DNA of 64,000 nt from Vulcanimicrobiota bacterium (GCA_023447635.1 JAEXNA010000208.1:1-64000), one strand, 5' to 3'; counted from the first letter of the stretch, positions 41,930 through 50,892 are shown. Made by a program: numbers and translations. Notes: a model not told the origin generated them from the sequence alone.

Positions 41930-42373
41930 ATGAGGCTCTTGCTTATCAGCCTGCTCTTCCCTCTGGCCGCACTAGCCCAGTCGACCATCCTGTGGGGCTG
42001 CCTGCCCGGCGGCGTGACACCCGACCTCTGTCTGCTGATGACTCTGGCCTGCGGACTTCGCTGGGGCGCGGCGGCCGGGAGCGCCGCCGGCCTCTGGTCG
42101 GGAACCCTGGTGGGCGCCATGGCCTGGGCCTCCCTGCCGGGCGCCCTGCTCTACGGCCTGGTCGGCTGGCTAGCCGGCTGCCACGCCGAGCGGACCGACT
42201 CCCGCTGGACCTATCCCCTGGCGGGGCTGCTGCTGGTGGCTTTACTGGCCGGGTTGGAGGGGGTGCTGGCAGGTTGGAGTGGAGGGTCGGGACCCTCGCT
42301 CCGCTGGCTACTGCCCACTCTGGGCTGGCACGGCCTGGCCTGCCTGGGCCTGGCTGGAGTGAAAAAGCGCTGA
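41930..42373 (+). CDS. mreD: Rod shape-determining membrane protein MreD
   Basis: 147 aa, four to five membrane segments (LLLISLLFPLAALAQST; DLCLLMTLACGLRWGAAAG; GALLYGLVGWLAGCH; LAGLLLVALLAGLEGVLAG; LLPTLGWHGLACLGLAG). The PGGVTPDLCLLMTLACGLRW and GLWSGTLVG parts match the MreD pattern (PDLLLLLVLYWALR ... GLLLDLL). Position between mreC and mrdA confirms it. It starts four bases after the fusion gene stop, with AGGAAG as ribosome site. It bridges MreC and the PBP2-RodA pair in the inner membrane. Confidence 0.88.
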   Translation: MRLLLISLLFPLAALAQSTILWGCLPGGVTPDLCLLMTLACGLRWGAAAGSAAGLWSGTLVGAMAWASLPGALLYGLVGWLAGCHAERTDSRWTYPLAGLLLVALLAGLEGVLAGWSGGSGPSLRWLLPTLGWHGLACLGLAGVKKR

Positions 42374-42380
42374 CCTTTCC

Positions 42381-44333
42381 GTGGCTAACCCGATGAAAGG
42401 TCGTTTACGTCAGGTCGGGCTTGGTGGGCTACTCCTGCTCACCATGCTGGGAGCTCGCCTGTATGACCTGCAGGTGCGGCAGGGAGCCGATATGGCTCAT
42501 CGCGCGCAGGACAACTCGGTGGTGCTAGAGGCGGTGCCCGCCCCACGCGGCCGCATCCTCGACCGCAACGGACAGCTGCTGGTCAGCAACGCCCCTCAGT
42601 TCGAACTGGCCGTGGTCCCGGCCGAGATGAAGGGGCGGGATAAGACCCTCCCGTTGCTGGCCGCTTTGCTGGGCGAGAAGACCGCCACGGTTACCCAGAA
42701 GGTAGAGAAAGCCGCGCCGTTGGTCCCCCTGGTGCTACGCCGCGACCTGAGTCCGAGCGACCTGACCGCCGCCACCACTCTGGCGGAATCTCGCAGCGGC
42801 GTCAGCGTCCAGGCGGGGTCGATCCGTCGCTACCATCACCGTCTGGCCAGCCACCTGTTTGGTTACGTGGCCGAAATCACCTCAGAAGAGCTGCGCAGCC
42901 GCCGAGGCAAGGGCTACGCTCTGAGCGACCCGATCGGCAAAGTCGGCCTGGAAAAGCAGTATGATGCCGTCTTACGCGGGACCAAAGGGGTGCGCCAGGT
43001 CAATATCGACGTGCTGGGACGCACTATCTCGACGGCGGAAGTGCGCCCTCCCACTCCGGGCCCCGACCTCTACCTGAACCTCGACCTGGGTCTTCAGGCG
43101 GTGGCCGAAAAGGCGCTCGACGCCACCCTCAAGGAGCTGAGGGCGCAGAACGGTGAGCGTTCCGGCGGGACCGTCGTGGTCATGGACGTGCGCCACGGCG
43201 ATGTGCTGGCTCTGGCCAGTCTGCCCCAGTACGACCCTCGCCCCTTCTCTCGCGGTATCAAAAGTTCGGAATACCAGGCGCTGCTCGATGACGACGGCTT
43301 CCCTCTGGTCAACCGCATGATCCACTCGGCCAACTCGCCCGGGTCGACCTTCAAGATGGTCACCGCCAGCGCGGCGCTGCAGGGCGGCTACTGTACTCCG
43401 GGCAGCGTCTTCTACTGCGGCGGAAACTTTATGGGCGCCAACTGCTTCGTCACCTCGGGGCACGGAACCATCGGATTCGAGGAAACCATGGCCCACTCGT
43501 GTGACGTGGTGTTCTATCAACTGGGCTACCGCATGGGAATCGACCGACTGCGCCAGTACTGCGCCGCCTTTGGCCTGGGCGCCCCTACCGGAGTCGACCT
43601 GCCCGCCGAATCCGAAGGGCTCCTTCCCTCTCCCGCCTGGAAAGAGCGAGAATGGGAAGACCGCTGGTACGACGGCGATACGGTGAACATGTCGATCGGT
43701 CAAGGGTTCTTGCTGGTGACCCCGCTGCAGATGGCGGTGGTCACTGCTGCCGTGGCCAACGGCGGTACGGTAGTCCAGCCGCGCCTGGCTCGCAAATTCC
43801 TGAGCCGTACGGGCTCGGTGCGCAAGCCCGAAGCCGGCAAAACCCGTCCCGTGCCCGTGAAACCGGAGTTCCTGGCGGCCGTTCGTCGCGGTATGCGGGG
43901 CGCGGTCACCCACGGAACCGGCGTCGCCGCGGACAGCCCCTATGTGCACGTGGCAGGCAAGACCGGCACGGTCGAAAACAGTCCCAGCGTGCATAACCGC
44001 CACGGCCGTAACCACGTCTGGTTCGTCAGCTTTGCCCCCTACGAGAACCCCGAGGTGGCTTGCGTGGTGTTCCTGGAGAAATCGCACGGCTACGGCGGAG
44101 GCCTGGCCGCACCAATCGCCCGCAAAGTCTACGACTACCTGTACGCCCCGAAGCCCAAAGCCCCGCCGAAACCGGCGAGCAAGCCGCCAGCCCAAGCCTC
44201 GCCGAAGTCGAAGGTCAGCCCTCCGATAACTCCGGGAACGGAAGCGATGCCTGGGAGCAACGTCCGGCCCGAATTCGTGGGTCCCGGTCGGGTCTCGCCG
44301 TCCAACCAGGACGAGAAAGGTCCGGTCGCGTGA
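42381..44333 (+). CDS. mrdA: Penicillin-binding protein 2 (Rod-complex transpeptidase)
   Basis: 650 aa. N-terminal membrane anchor (VGLGGLLLLTMLGARLYDLQ), PBP dimer domain (VPAPRGRILDRNGQLLVSNA, EKQYDAVLRGTKGVRQV), and transpeptidase domain with SPGSTFK (nucleophile Ser), HSCDVVFYQLG (SxD, usual in PBP2) and VAGKTGTVEN (KTG box). It cross-links new peptidoglycan during elongation, paired with RodA. The C-terminus is a Pro/Lys/Ser-rich tail of about 60 residues. Start given at a GTG; an ATG four codons on (42393) is equally possible. The stop overlaps the rodA start (GTGA). Confidence 0.93.
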   Translation: MANPMKGRLRQVGLGGLLLLTMLGARLYDLQVRQGADMAHRAQDNSVVLEAVPAPRGRILDRNGQLLVSNAPQFELAVVPAEMKGRDKTLPLLAALLGEKTATVTQKVEKAAPLVPLVLRRDLSPSDLTAATTLAESRSGVSVQAGSIRRYHHRLASHLFGYVAEITSEELRSRRGKGYALSDPIGKVGLEKQYDAVLRGTKGVRQVNIDVLGRTISTAEVRPPTPGPDLYLNLDLGLQAVAEKALDATLKELRAQNGERSGGTVVVMDVRHGDVLALASLPQYDPRPFSRGIKSSEYQALLDDDGFPLVNRMIHSANSPGSTFKMVTASAALQGGYCTPGSVFYCGGNFMGANCFVTSGHGTIGFEETMAHSCDVVFYQLGYRMGIDRLRQYCAAFGLGAPTGVDLPAESEGLLPSPAWKEREWEDRWYDGDTVNMSIGQGFLLVTPLQMAVVTAAVANGGTVVQPRLARKFLSRTGSVRKPEAGKTRPVPVKPEFLAAVRRGMRGAVTHGTGVAADSPYVHVAGKTGTVENSPSVHNRHGRNHVWFVSFAPYENPEVACVVFLEKSHGYGGGLAAPIARKVYDYLYAPKPKAPPKPASKPPAQASPKSKVSPPITPGTEAMPGSNVRPEFVGPGRVSPSNQDEKGPVA

Positions 44334-45466
44334 TCTCGCGTCTGCGCGCCATCGACTGGAGCCTGTATGTCCCGCTCCTCGGGCTCCTGCTGGTGCTGTG
44401 GATGGCGCTGGATTCGGCCACTCGGTTCGGGCAGGCGGGCGAAGCCACCAAACAGGCGATCCACATGCTGGTGGGCGGGGTCGTCATGCTGGCCTTCACC
44501 CTGTTGGACTACCGCCACTGGAGGAAACTGGCCTGGCCGCTCTACCTGATCACCATGCTCAGCCTGGCGGCCGTGCTGGTCGTAGGAACTTCGGTCAACG
44601 GAGCTCAGCGCTGGGTCTCGCTGGGCGGGCTGGGAACGTTCCAGCCGTCCGAGTTGGCCAAGTTTTCGACCATCGTGGTGTTGGCGGCGCTGTTTGCCGA
44701 AAAGCTGACCTGGCGACGAGTACTGCTGGCCACAGTGGTGGTCGGCGGGCCGTTCTTACTGATCCTGATCCAGCCCGACCTGGGAACCTCGCTGGTGATT
44801 ACCGTGCTGGGCGCGGTGATGGCCTATGTGGCCGGGCTCAACGGCACACTGCTGTTCGCGGTGGGAGGACTGGGACTAGCCGCGCTTCCGCTGGTCCTGA
44901 AAGAGTACCAGCGCGACCGTCTGATGGTGTTCGTCAATCCTGACATCGACCCCGCCGGAATGGGTTATCAACTGGTCCAGTCGCAGACGGCGATCGGCTC
45001 CGGCGGCTTCTGGGGCAAAGGGCTGCATCTCGGGCACATGACGCAGCACGGTTTCGTCCCCGAGAACTGGACCGACTTCATCTTCACGGTGGTCGGCGAA
45101 GAGTTAGGCTTCCTGGGCGGCGTGGGACTGCTGCTGTGCTACGCGCTGCTGTTTCTGCTTATCGTGAGGGCGGCCTATCACGCCCCCGACCGCCAGGGTA
45201 GCCTGCTGGCCATCGGCTTTGGCACCCTTCTGATCTTCCACGTCTTCGTGAACATCGCGATGACAATCGGACTGGCCCCCGTGGTCGGGATCCCGCTGCC
45301 CTTCGGAAGCTACGGCGGCACCGCCATCATCGTCAACATGGCGGGGCTCGGCATCGTGGGCAGCGTTCGACTGCAGAGCCGACTGGCCGTGGAAAGCCCA
45401 CTTTCCGACTCCGTGAACCCGCTCTGCGAAGAGCGACAGTCCTCCGTCCGCGGCCTGGCCGGATAG
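44330..45466 (+). CDS. rodA: RodA glycosyltransferase (SEDS)
   Basis: 378 aa from the GTG at 44330, overlapping the PBP2 stop by three bases, with AAAGG nine bases upstream. The frame is open 90 codons further back, but only inside mrdA. About ten membrane segments. SEDS motifs: GGLGTFQPSELAKFSTIVVL, LIQPDLGTSLVITVLGAVMA, GYQLVQSQTAIGSGGFWGKG, FVPENWTDFIFTVVGEELGF, and VVGIPLPFGSYGGTAI near the end. It polymerises lipid II into glycan strands with PBP2. Last gene of the operon. Confidence 0.94.
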   Translation: MISRLRAIDWSLYVPLLGLLLVLWMALDSATRFGQAGEATKQAIHMLVGGVVMLAFTLLDYRHWRKLAWPLYLITMLSLAAVLVVGTSVNGAQRWVSLGGLGTFQPSELAKFSTIVVLAALFAEKLTWRRVLLATVVVGGPFLLILIQPDLGTSLVITVLGAVMAYVAGLNGTLLFAVGGLGLAALPLVLKEYQRDRLMVFVNPDIDPAGMGYQLVQSQTAIGSGGFWGKGLHLGHMTQHGFVPENWTDFIFTVVGEELGFLGGVGLLLCYALLFLLIVRAAYHAPDRQGSLLAIGFGTLLIFHVFVNIAMTIGLAPVVGIPLPFGSYGGTAIIVNMAGLGIVGSVRLQSRLAVESPLSDSVNPLCEERQSSVRGLAG

Positions 45467-45592
45467 CGCCTCGATTCGCCCAGCGACGGGGCGGACGGGG
45501 AGTTCGACATTCTGCCTTCTCACAGAAGGAAACTTCAGCCTATCTTTAGCCAGCCCTAACATTTCTCGGGAATCTCTGTCCTCGAGGCGAGT

Positions 45593-45598
45593 TATAAT
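45593..45598 (+). promoter_or_regulatory. Candidate -10 element
   Basis: TATAAT, a consensus -10, 35 bases before the start of the YYP-repeat protein and after the rodA stop. The -35 region is poor. Supports separate transcription of the repeat protein. Confidence 0.45.
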
Positions 45599-45633
45599 CT
45601 TTGCAGACAAGATTGGAAAGGAGCCACCATAAT

Positions 45634-46041
45634 ATGAAACTCAAGACTCGCCTCACCGCCCTTTTTCTGGGACTATTGCTGGCCGTGCCGGCCACCGCTC
45701 AGGTAGGGAACAGCTTCGACCTGGGAGACATCATCGGGATCGGGAACAACGGTGGCTATAACCGTGGCGGCATCGATACCGGAGCCGTCCTGGGGATCGC
45801 CAACATCCTCTACCAGGTGACCCAGCGAAACCGTAACGACGGCTACTACCCCAACAACGGGGGCTACTATCCGAACAACGGCGGTTATTACCCCGGCAAC
45901 GGCGGCTACTACCCGAACAACGGCGGTTACTACCCTGGCAATGGGGGCTACTACCCGAACAACGGCGGTTATTACCCGAACAACGGAGGCTACTACCCCG
46001 GTAACGGTGGATATTACCCCGGCAACAACGGACGCTGGTAA
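45634..46041 (+). CDS. Small secreted protein with nine GGYYP(N/G)N repeats
   Basis: 135 aa from the ATG at 45634 (AAGGAG upstream). Signal peptide TRLTALFLGLLLAVPATAQ. A short Gly-rich segment (FDLGDIIGIGNNGGYNRGG) precedes nine tandem heptapeptides of the form GGYYPNN or GGYYPGN, ending NGRW. Tyr/Gly/Asn-rich tandem repeats suggest a self-associating or matrix/surface role; nothing catalytic. Its stop is one base away from the stop of proB on the other strand. Confidence 0.78.
   Translation: MKLKTRLTALFLGLLLAVPATAQVGNSFDLGDIIGIGNNGGYNRGGIDTGAVLGIANILYQVTQRNRNDGYYPNNGGYYPNNGGYYPGNGGYYPNNGGYYPGNGGYYPNNGGYYPNNGGYYPGNGGYYPGNNGRW
45838..46026 (+). repeat. Nine tandem 21-base units
   Basis: Each unit codes for (G/D)GYYP(N/G)N. 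Variation is mostly synonymous plus the N/G switch at position six, so the protein pattern is kept while the DNA has drifted. Confidence 0.93.
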
Positions 46042-46042
46042 G

Positions 46043-47158
46043 CTAGCCCTCGCGTAGGAAGAGATTGTCCCGGTGAACGGCCACCCTCGAGGTGGCCGTT
46101 TCCGTTCCTCGAGCAGCCAGCAGTCCCCGGAGCTCCGTAGAGGGAAGATTGGTCAACCCTCGTCCCAGTTCGACCCCGTCGGCGGTGTGAATAGAGACGA
46201 TATCGCCGGTGCGAAACTCTCCCTCGAGGTCGGTCAGTCCAACGGTCAGCAGGCTCGACCCTTTGACCGTCAAGGCTCGATGAGCCCCTTCGTCGATGAC
46301 CAGGCGCCCGCCGACCATGGTCGACGAGGCGAGCCAGCGCTTCTTTCCTCTCAGCGGGTCTTTGGCCGGCCAGAACAGGGTCCCCACCGATTTGCCGTCG
46401 AGAATATCCAGCAGCACGCCCGGTTGGCCAGAGCTGGCGATCACCATAGCAGCGCCATAACGGGCGGCTTCCCGGGCCGCGTGCAGTTTGCTGGCCATAC
46501 CGCCGGTTCCCCCAGCGCTCAGCTCCGGAGCAACCATGCCGAAGAGATGGTCGTCCACCTCTTCCACCTCGGGGATGACCACGGGCTGGGCCCCTCTCAG
46601 GTCCAGCAAGCCGTCGGCCCGGGTCAGGTTCACCACCAGGTCGGCTTCGATCAGCGAGCCCACCAGAGCGGCCAGAATGTCGTTGTCGCCAAAGCGGATT
46701 TCGTCGGTAGCGACCGAGTCGTTCTCGTTGACCACCGGCAGCACTCCGGCCGCGAGCAGGGTGGTCAAGGTGTTGCGAGCGTTCAGGTAGCGCTCGCGGC
46801 GGGACAGTTCCTGACGGGTCAGCAGCACCTGGGCCACGCCCACGCCCAGCAGTTCGAAAACGCCTCGCCACATGTTCATCAGTTCGACCTGGCCCAGAGC
46901 GGCCAGCGCCTGCTTGGCCGACAGTTCGCGGCTGTCGATACGCGCGCCCCAGGCGGTCCGACGGCCCATGCCCACGGCGCCGGACGAGACGACCACGACC
47001 TTGATACCACGCTCGCGAAGTTCGGCGATGTCTTTGGCCAGGGGCAGAACGACCTCGCCCCTCACCCGGCCTCCTTCAGCCAGGCACGACGAGGTGCCCA
47101 GCTTGACGATGATCCTTTGAGCGCCGCGAAGGGCCTGGCGATGACTGTGCTCTGACAT
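46043..47158 (-). CDS. proB: Glutamate 5-kinase with C-terminal PUA domain
   Basis: 371 aa. First step of proline synthesis: ATP-dependent phosphorylation of glutamate. Amino-acid-kinase fold with IIVKLGTSSCL, VVVVSSGAVGMGRR, VLLTRQEL, LPVVNENDSVATDEIRFGDN, and GTGGMASKLHAAREA. The last about 90 residues are a PUA domain (GTLFWPAKD, then DEGAHRALTVKGSSLL and GDIVSIHTADG). Normal length for ProB with PUA. No proA or obg neighbour in the window. The start ATG is 79 bases from the divergent methyltransferase start. Confidence 0.95.
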   Translation of the reverse strand: MSEHSHRQALRGAQRIIVKLGTSSCLAEGGRVRGEVVLPLAKDIAELRERGIKVVVVSSGAVGMGRRTAWGARIDSRELSAKQALAALGQVELMNMWRGVFELLGVGVAQVLLTRQELSRRERYLNARNTLTTLLAAGVLPVVNENDSVATDEIRFGDNDILAALVGSLIEADLVVNLTRADGLLDLRGAQPVVIPEVEEVDDHLFGMVAPELSAGGTGGMASKLHAAREAARYGAAMVIASSGQPGVLLDILDGKSVGTLFWPAKDPLRGKKRWLASSTMVGGRLVIDEGAHRALTVKGSSLLTVGLTDLEGEFRTGDIVSIHTADGVELGRGLTNLPSTELRGLLAARGTETATSRVAVHRDNLFLREG

Positions 47159-47237
47159 GGTGGGAGAGTTTGTCTCGGTGATCAGGTTTCTCCTTGGCGG
47201 CCAAGAGAATGAGAGCCCCGAAGCGAAGGGCGGCCCT

Positions 47238-47924
47238 ATGTTCGAGTTCTTTCGCTTGCTGGGCGTGGCCGCCGAAAACTACCGCTTTCTGCGCGCGCTG
47301 AAAAAGGAAGAGAGAGAACAGCTGGGCGACCGGTCGTGGTACCGCGCCCTGGACCGGGAACTTCGGCGCAGCTACCGCTGGTCCGACCCGTTCCGCTTGT
47401 CGAAAGCCGCCAAGCGCCAGCTGCGCCAACGCCTGCCGATCGAAGATCTGGTCTATGGCGAAACCCCCATCCTGACGGCCTGGCACATCATGCACAAACT
47501 GGGGATCGACCAGGCCGACCATGTGGTCGAGCTTGGGGGTGGGAGAGGCCTGTTTTCGCTGGTTGCCGTGTCGGCCTTCGGCTGCGAGGCGACCATGCTC
47601 GAAGTGGTGCCCGCCTTCGTGAAAAAGACCCGTCAGCTCGCCTCCCGCCTGGGACTCGATCGGCTGCGGGTCAAACAGGCCGACATCCTGAGCGCTACCC
47701 TGCCCGAGGGCACGCTGTACTTTATTACCGCCACGACCTTTTCCGAGGCGTCGTGGCTGGCCCTGGAGCAGCAGATGATCTCGGCTCCGGGCGGCTCGAA
47801 GGCCGTCAGCCTCTCAGCCCCTCTTAGCGGGGCCTACTGGAAGGTCGAAGAGTCGGCCAAACTGCCGTTCTCCTGGGGAGAAAACACCGTTTACTTCCAG
47901 ACCCGACTCGCCTCGGGAGGCTAA
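47238..47924 (+). CDS. Class I SAM-dependent methyltransferase-like protein
   Basis: 228 aa from the ATG at 47238 (AAGGGCGG upstream). Helical N-terminus (residues about 1-90), then a Rossmann fold with SAM motif I VVELGGGRGLFSLVAV, motif II-like ATMLEVVPAFV, motif III-like VKQADILSATLPEGTLYFIT and a strand-rich end. Substrate unknown. The layout, with a long basic helical lead, resembles methyltransferases acting on proteins or nucleic acids, but this is a guess. Cytosolic. Confidence 0.75.
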   Translation: MFEFFRLLGVAAENYRFLRALKKEEREQLGDRSWYRALDRELRRSYRWSDPFRLSKAAKRQLRQRLPIEDLVYGETPILTAWHIMHKLGIDQADHVVELGGGRGLFSLVAVSAFGCEATMLEVVPAFVKKTRQLASRLGLDRLRVKQADILSATLPEGTLYFITATTFSEASWLALEQQMISAPGGSKAVSLSAPLSGAYWKVEESAKLPFSWGENTVYFQTRLASGG

Positions 47925-47952
47925 GGCCGCTCGTCCTTGACGGAACGGCCTT
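47923..47952. terminator. Stem-loop between convergent genes
   Basis: AAGGCCG and CGGCCTT arms with an inner CGTCC/GGAACG partial pairing. It overlaps the methyltransferase stop and ends five bases before the stop of the leftward gene. Confidence 0.5.
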
Positions 47953-47956
47953 CGGC

Positions 47957-48853
47957 TTAGAGTCCGAGTTTGTACTCCATCCGCTGGCGCTGGCGCCAGG
48001 GCAGATTGTCCAGATTCTGGACCGTCTTACGGTAGTCGCCGCCGGCGCGATAGTCCAGCCGCTGACGGTCTTTCCAGGAGCCGTTGTTGTAAGCGTTCAT
48101 CGCCTGACGATCGGCCCACGACATCTCGGGTTCGGCGGCGGGGGCGGCCTTCGGGGGATCGATGGGAGTAGGAACGTACTTCGGCTTCGTGTCGAGTTCG
48201 GGAAGGTAGAACTCGCCCTGGTCGGAGCGGCTGACCTGGCCGAGCAGTTCGCCTTTACCGGTAGCCCAGTCGATGGTCACCGTGCGTAGGCCGACGAAGC
48301 CGTTGTCGAGACGGCACTGCAGGACGTCCTTGCCGTTCTCCCTGGTCATCGAAAGGTCCATTTGGTCGCGGCGCTGGGAGGGGCCGTTCACCCCGGCGGC
48401 GTCGCTGCCGTCGTCATAAGAGTAGGAATCGACTCGTACCGTCTTCATCGCCTCCAGCGCGACCCCCCCATACTTGCCCGCTTCTCCCGGGGTAAAAGCC
48501 AGACTGGCGTCAAGATTCAGGTCGTTGTTGGCGCGCTCTAGCTTGACCTGGCCGACTTCGGGAGCGTGGTCGGTGCCGTGAGCCTGCGAGTCCCAGACCT
48601 CCCGGGCGGCCTCGTAGTCGCGCACCCGCGAGCGATGGAACAGCCCTTCGAAGAATCCGGGGCGTACGGGCGCCGTCTCGGGAGCCAGGTTGTCCAGGCG
48701 AGCCATCTGTTCGGCCTGCAGCGAGACGGTGTCGAAGATGTCTTGCGCTTCTTCCAGCAGGCGGGTCTTGCCCTGCGACTTCTCGTCGAGGACGAACTTG
48801 CCGCCCGTTCCGATGGTAAATCCGATGCGTCCGCCAAACTGTGTGTCGATCAT
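47957..48853 (-). CDS. Protein of unknown function with C-terminal WxxRQxxxY motifs
   Basis: 298 aa, no signal peptide or membrane segment. Residues about 1-120 are mostly helical; residues about 120-215 are beta-rich (DVLQCRLDNGFVGLRTVTID). After a Pro-rich linker (PIDPPKAAPAAEPE) the last 55 residues hold three copies of a short motif: SWADRQAMNAY, SWKDRQRLDY and PWRQRQRMEYKL. These are probably short amphipathic helices. Family not recognised. ATG with AAAGGA upstream. Confidence 0.65.
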   Translation of the reverse strand: MIDTQFGGRIGFTIGTGGKFVLDEKSQGKTRLLEEAQDIFDTVSLQAEQMARLDNLAPETAPVRPGFFEGLFHRSRVRDYEAAREVWDSQAHGTDHAPEVGQVKLERANNDLNLDASLAFTPGEAGKYGGVALEAMKTVRVDSYSYDDGSDAAGVNGPSQRRDQMDLSMTRENGKDVLQCRLDNGFVGLRTVTIDWATGKGELLGQVSRSDQGEFYLPELDTKPKYVPTPIDPPKAAPAAEPEMSWADRQAMNAYNNGSWKDRQRLDYRAGGDYRKTVQNLDNLPWRQRQRMEYKLGL

Positions 48854-48978
48854 TTTCGAGTGGTCCTTTGCTGCCGAAGTCTACAACCCCAACTTAGGAC
48901 CTCTCCGTCACCGCAGCGTCAAAGTGCGGTCAAAACGGCCTCGCCGTGGCCGACGGGGTTTTGGTGCAGCCGCAGGTT

Positions 48979-49677
48979 TCAAGCCGTTCCCGCACTGACC
49001 GTGACCTGACCGTCTTCGATACGAAAGATGCGGTCGGCCTGTTCGGCCAGACGGTCGTCGTGAGTGACCATCATGAAGGTCACTCCTTGCTCGGCCGTCA
49101 TCTCTCGCATCATCGCGAACACCTCTTTCGATGAGACCGAGTCCAGATTCCCGGTCGGCTCGTCGGCCAGGACCAGGGCCGGCCCGTTGGCAAGGGCCCG
49201 AATGATCGCCACCCGCTGCTGCTGACCGCCCGAGATCTGGTTGGCTCGTTTGTGCAGCACCTTGCTCAACCCCACCCGCCCCATCAGCGCGATCACTCGC
49301 TCTCTCTCGGCGGCGCTGGCTCGACCCCGCCGGATCACGATCGGCATCAGCGCGTTTTCCAAACAGCTGAACTCGTTGAGCAGATGATGGAACTGGAAGA
49401 CAAATCCGATCTTCTCGTTGCGCAGGTGAGCCAACCCTTTCGAGTCGAGCGTCGAGATATCGACCCCGTCGATCTGCACCAGGCCGCTGGTGGGTTGGTC
49501 CAGGGCGCCCAGGATGTTCAGCAAGGTCGACTTCCCCGAACCGCTCTGCCCCACGATAGCCACGAACTCTCCGCTCGACACTACGAAGTCGATCCCCTTG
49601 AGCACCGACACCTCGAGCGGCGTTCCCAGCAGATACCCTTTGCGCAAGTCCCGGGCGATCACCAGATCAGCCTTCAC
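48979..49677 (-). CDS. LolD/MacB-type ABC transporter ATPase
   Basis: 232 aa, GTG start. Walker A VGQSGSGKSTLLN, Q-loop FVFQFHHLLNEFSCLENALM, signature ISGGQQQRVAIIRAL, Walker B ALVLADEPTGNLD and switch His MMVTHD. The short loop FQFHHLL is typical of the LolD/MacB/FtsE branch. It powers the FtsX-type permease encoded just upstream, whose 3' end it overlaps by 11 bases. With the adaptor gene this is a tripartite mechanotransmission-type transporter. Last gene of the dnaE-led operon. Confidence 0.93.
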   Translation of the reverse strand: MKADLVIARDLRKGYLLGTPLEVSVLKGIDFVVSSGEFVAIVGQSGSGKSTLLNILGALDQPTSGLVQIDGVDISTLDSKGLAHLRNEKIGFVFQFHHLLNEFSCLENALMPIVIRRGRASAAERERVIALMGRVGLSKVLHKRANQISGGQQQRVAIIRALANGPALVLADEPTGNLDSVSSKEVFAMMREMTAEQGVTFMMVTHDDRLAEQADRIFRIEDGQVTVSAGTA

Positions 49678-50884
49678 TGATCACGTCCACCGGGTTGGTC
49701 TTCGCCGCCCGCCAGGCCGGCAGAATCGAAGCCAGCAAGGTGGCTAGGACCGCCGCGAGCATCGCTCCGACAAAGACCGAAGGCTCGATGATGGCGGGAA
49801 AAAGCTGGTCGGATTTACCAAAGCGAGCAACCTGCTTGAAAGTCGTCAGAAAGCTCAGCAGCCCATATCCGGCCAGCGCTCCCATCACCGCTCCGATCAG
49901 CGACACGAACAGCCCCTGAAGCGCGAACACCCGCAAAATCTGGGCGTCCGTGGCTCCCATGCTTTTCAAGATCCCGATCTGGCGAGAGCGCTGAAAAACA
50001 CTGACGATCAGCACCGAGGAGATACCGAAAGCCGAAGCGGCCAAAGAAAAAGCGCTGATCATCAGGCGGGTCCCGTTCTGAGCCGCGAAAGCGTTCACGA
50101 ACTGCGCCTGCTCGACCATCCAGCTTTCCGTCTTGTAGCCTAGCGAGTCGCTGATCAAGCCCGCCACCCGATTAGCCTGCCAGGGGTCGTCGAGCTTGAC
50201 CGAGATCGCGTTGGCGTCCCGCCCTGTAGCGTACAGGCGCTGAGCCGCCCGCAGCGTCACGAAGACCGTGCTCCCGTCCACCTGATTTTGGCCAGTGTCG
50301 AAGATCCCGGCGACTCGAAACGTCGCCTGCACCCGCTCGGAGGAAAGCAAAGTGACGGAATCGCCCAACTTCACCCCGGTATCCTCGGCCAACTTGAAGC
50401 CGATCACGATATCGTTGGGACCGATGGTCATCCAGCGTCCGGCCACCATATCGTCTTGCAGGTTCGAGATCGCTTCCTGTTTGACCGGGTCCGCCCCGCG
50501 CACCGTCACGCCGAACTGGCGCACGCCCCGGAACAGAAACGCCTGCCCTCCGACCGAAGACGCCGTCGCCTTGACCGAAGGGTAGCCGGCGAGGATCCGC
50601 TCCAGCGCTTCCGGTCGCTTCAGGTCGGTCCGCTGCTGCAACTGCTTTTCTACCTGTACCGCCACGGGGGCGCCGGGGCGAGACGGCATAGGGAGCGGGT
50701 CGGGGTCGGGCACCTTCACGGTGACGTGCGCGATGGCGCCGATCAGGTCGCGAATGAAGCGCGCCTGCACTCCGTTGAGCAAGCAGTTGATAAAGATGAT
50801 TAAGCAGACCGCCGCCGCCACGGCGGCTACCGTCAGGCCGGTCTGCCCACGCGATGTCAGCACGTAGCGCCAGGCCAGCATCAT
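49667..50884 (-). CDS. FtsX/MacB-type ABC permease
   Basis: 405 aa from the ATG at 50884 (a second ATG follows at 50881). The open frame 95 codons further upstream lies inside the adaptor gene and is not used. First membrane segment GLTVAAVAAAVCLIIFINCL, large MacB_PCD periplasmic domain (residues about 45-270), and three C-terminal segments of the FtsX domain (FSLAASAFGISSVLIVSVF; LIGAVMGALAGYGLL; VGAMLAAVLATLLASILPAW, with AWRAAKTNPVDV). Works with the ATPase at 48979. Most like LolC/E and MacB permeases; substrate unknown. Confidence 0.9.
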   Translation of the reverse strand: MMLAWRYVLTSRGQTGLTVAAVAAAVCLIIFINCLLNGVQARFIRDLIGAIAHVTVKVPDPDPLPMPSRPGAPVAVQVEKQLQQRTDLKRPEALERILAGYPSVKATASSVGGQAFLFRGVRQFGVTVRGADPVKQEAISNLQDDMVAGRWMTIGPNDIVIGFKLAEDTGVKLGDSVTLLSSERVQATFRVAGIFDTGQNQVDGSTVFVTLRAAQRLYATGRDANAISVKLDDPWQANRVAGLISDSLGYKTESWMVEQAQFVNAFAAQNGTRLMISAFSLAASAFGISSVLIVSVFQRSRQIGILKSMGATDAQILRVFALQGLFVSLIGAVMGALAGYGLLSFLTTFKQVARFGKSDQLFPAIIEPSVFVGAMLAAVLATLLASILPAWRAAKTNPVDVISEG

Positions 50885-50892
50885 CTCGAATC

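Noticed and set aside
44060..44329. 90-codon upstream extension of rodA
   Set aside because: Lies inside mrdA in another frame; the GTG at 44330 has a ribosome site and gives the normal RodA start.
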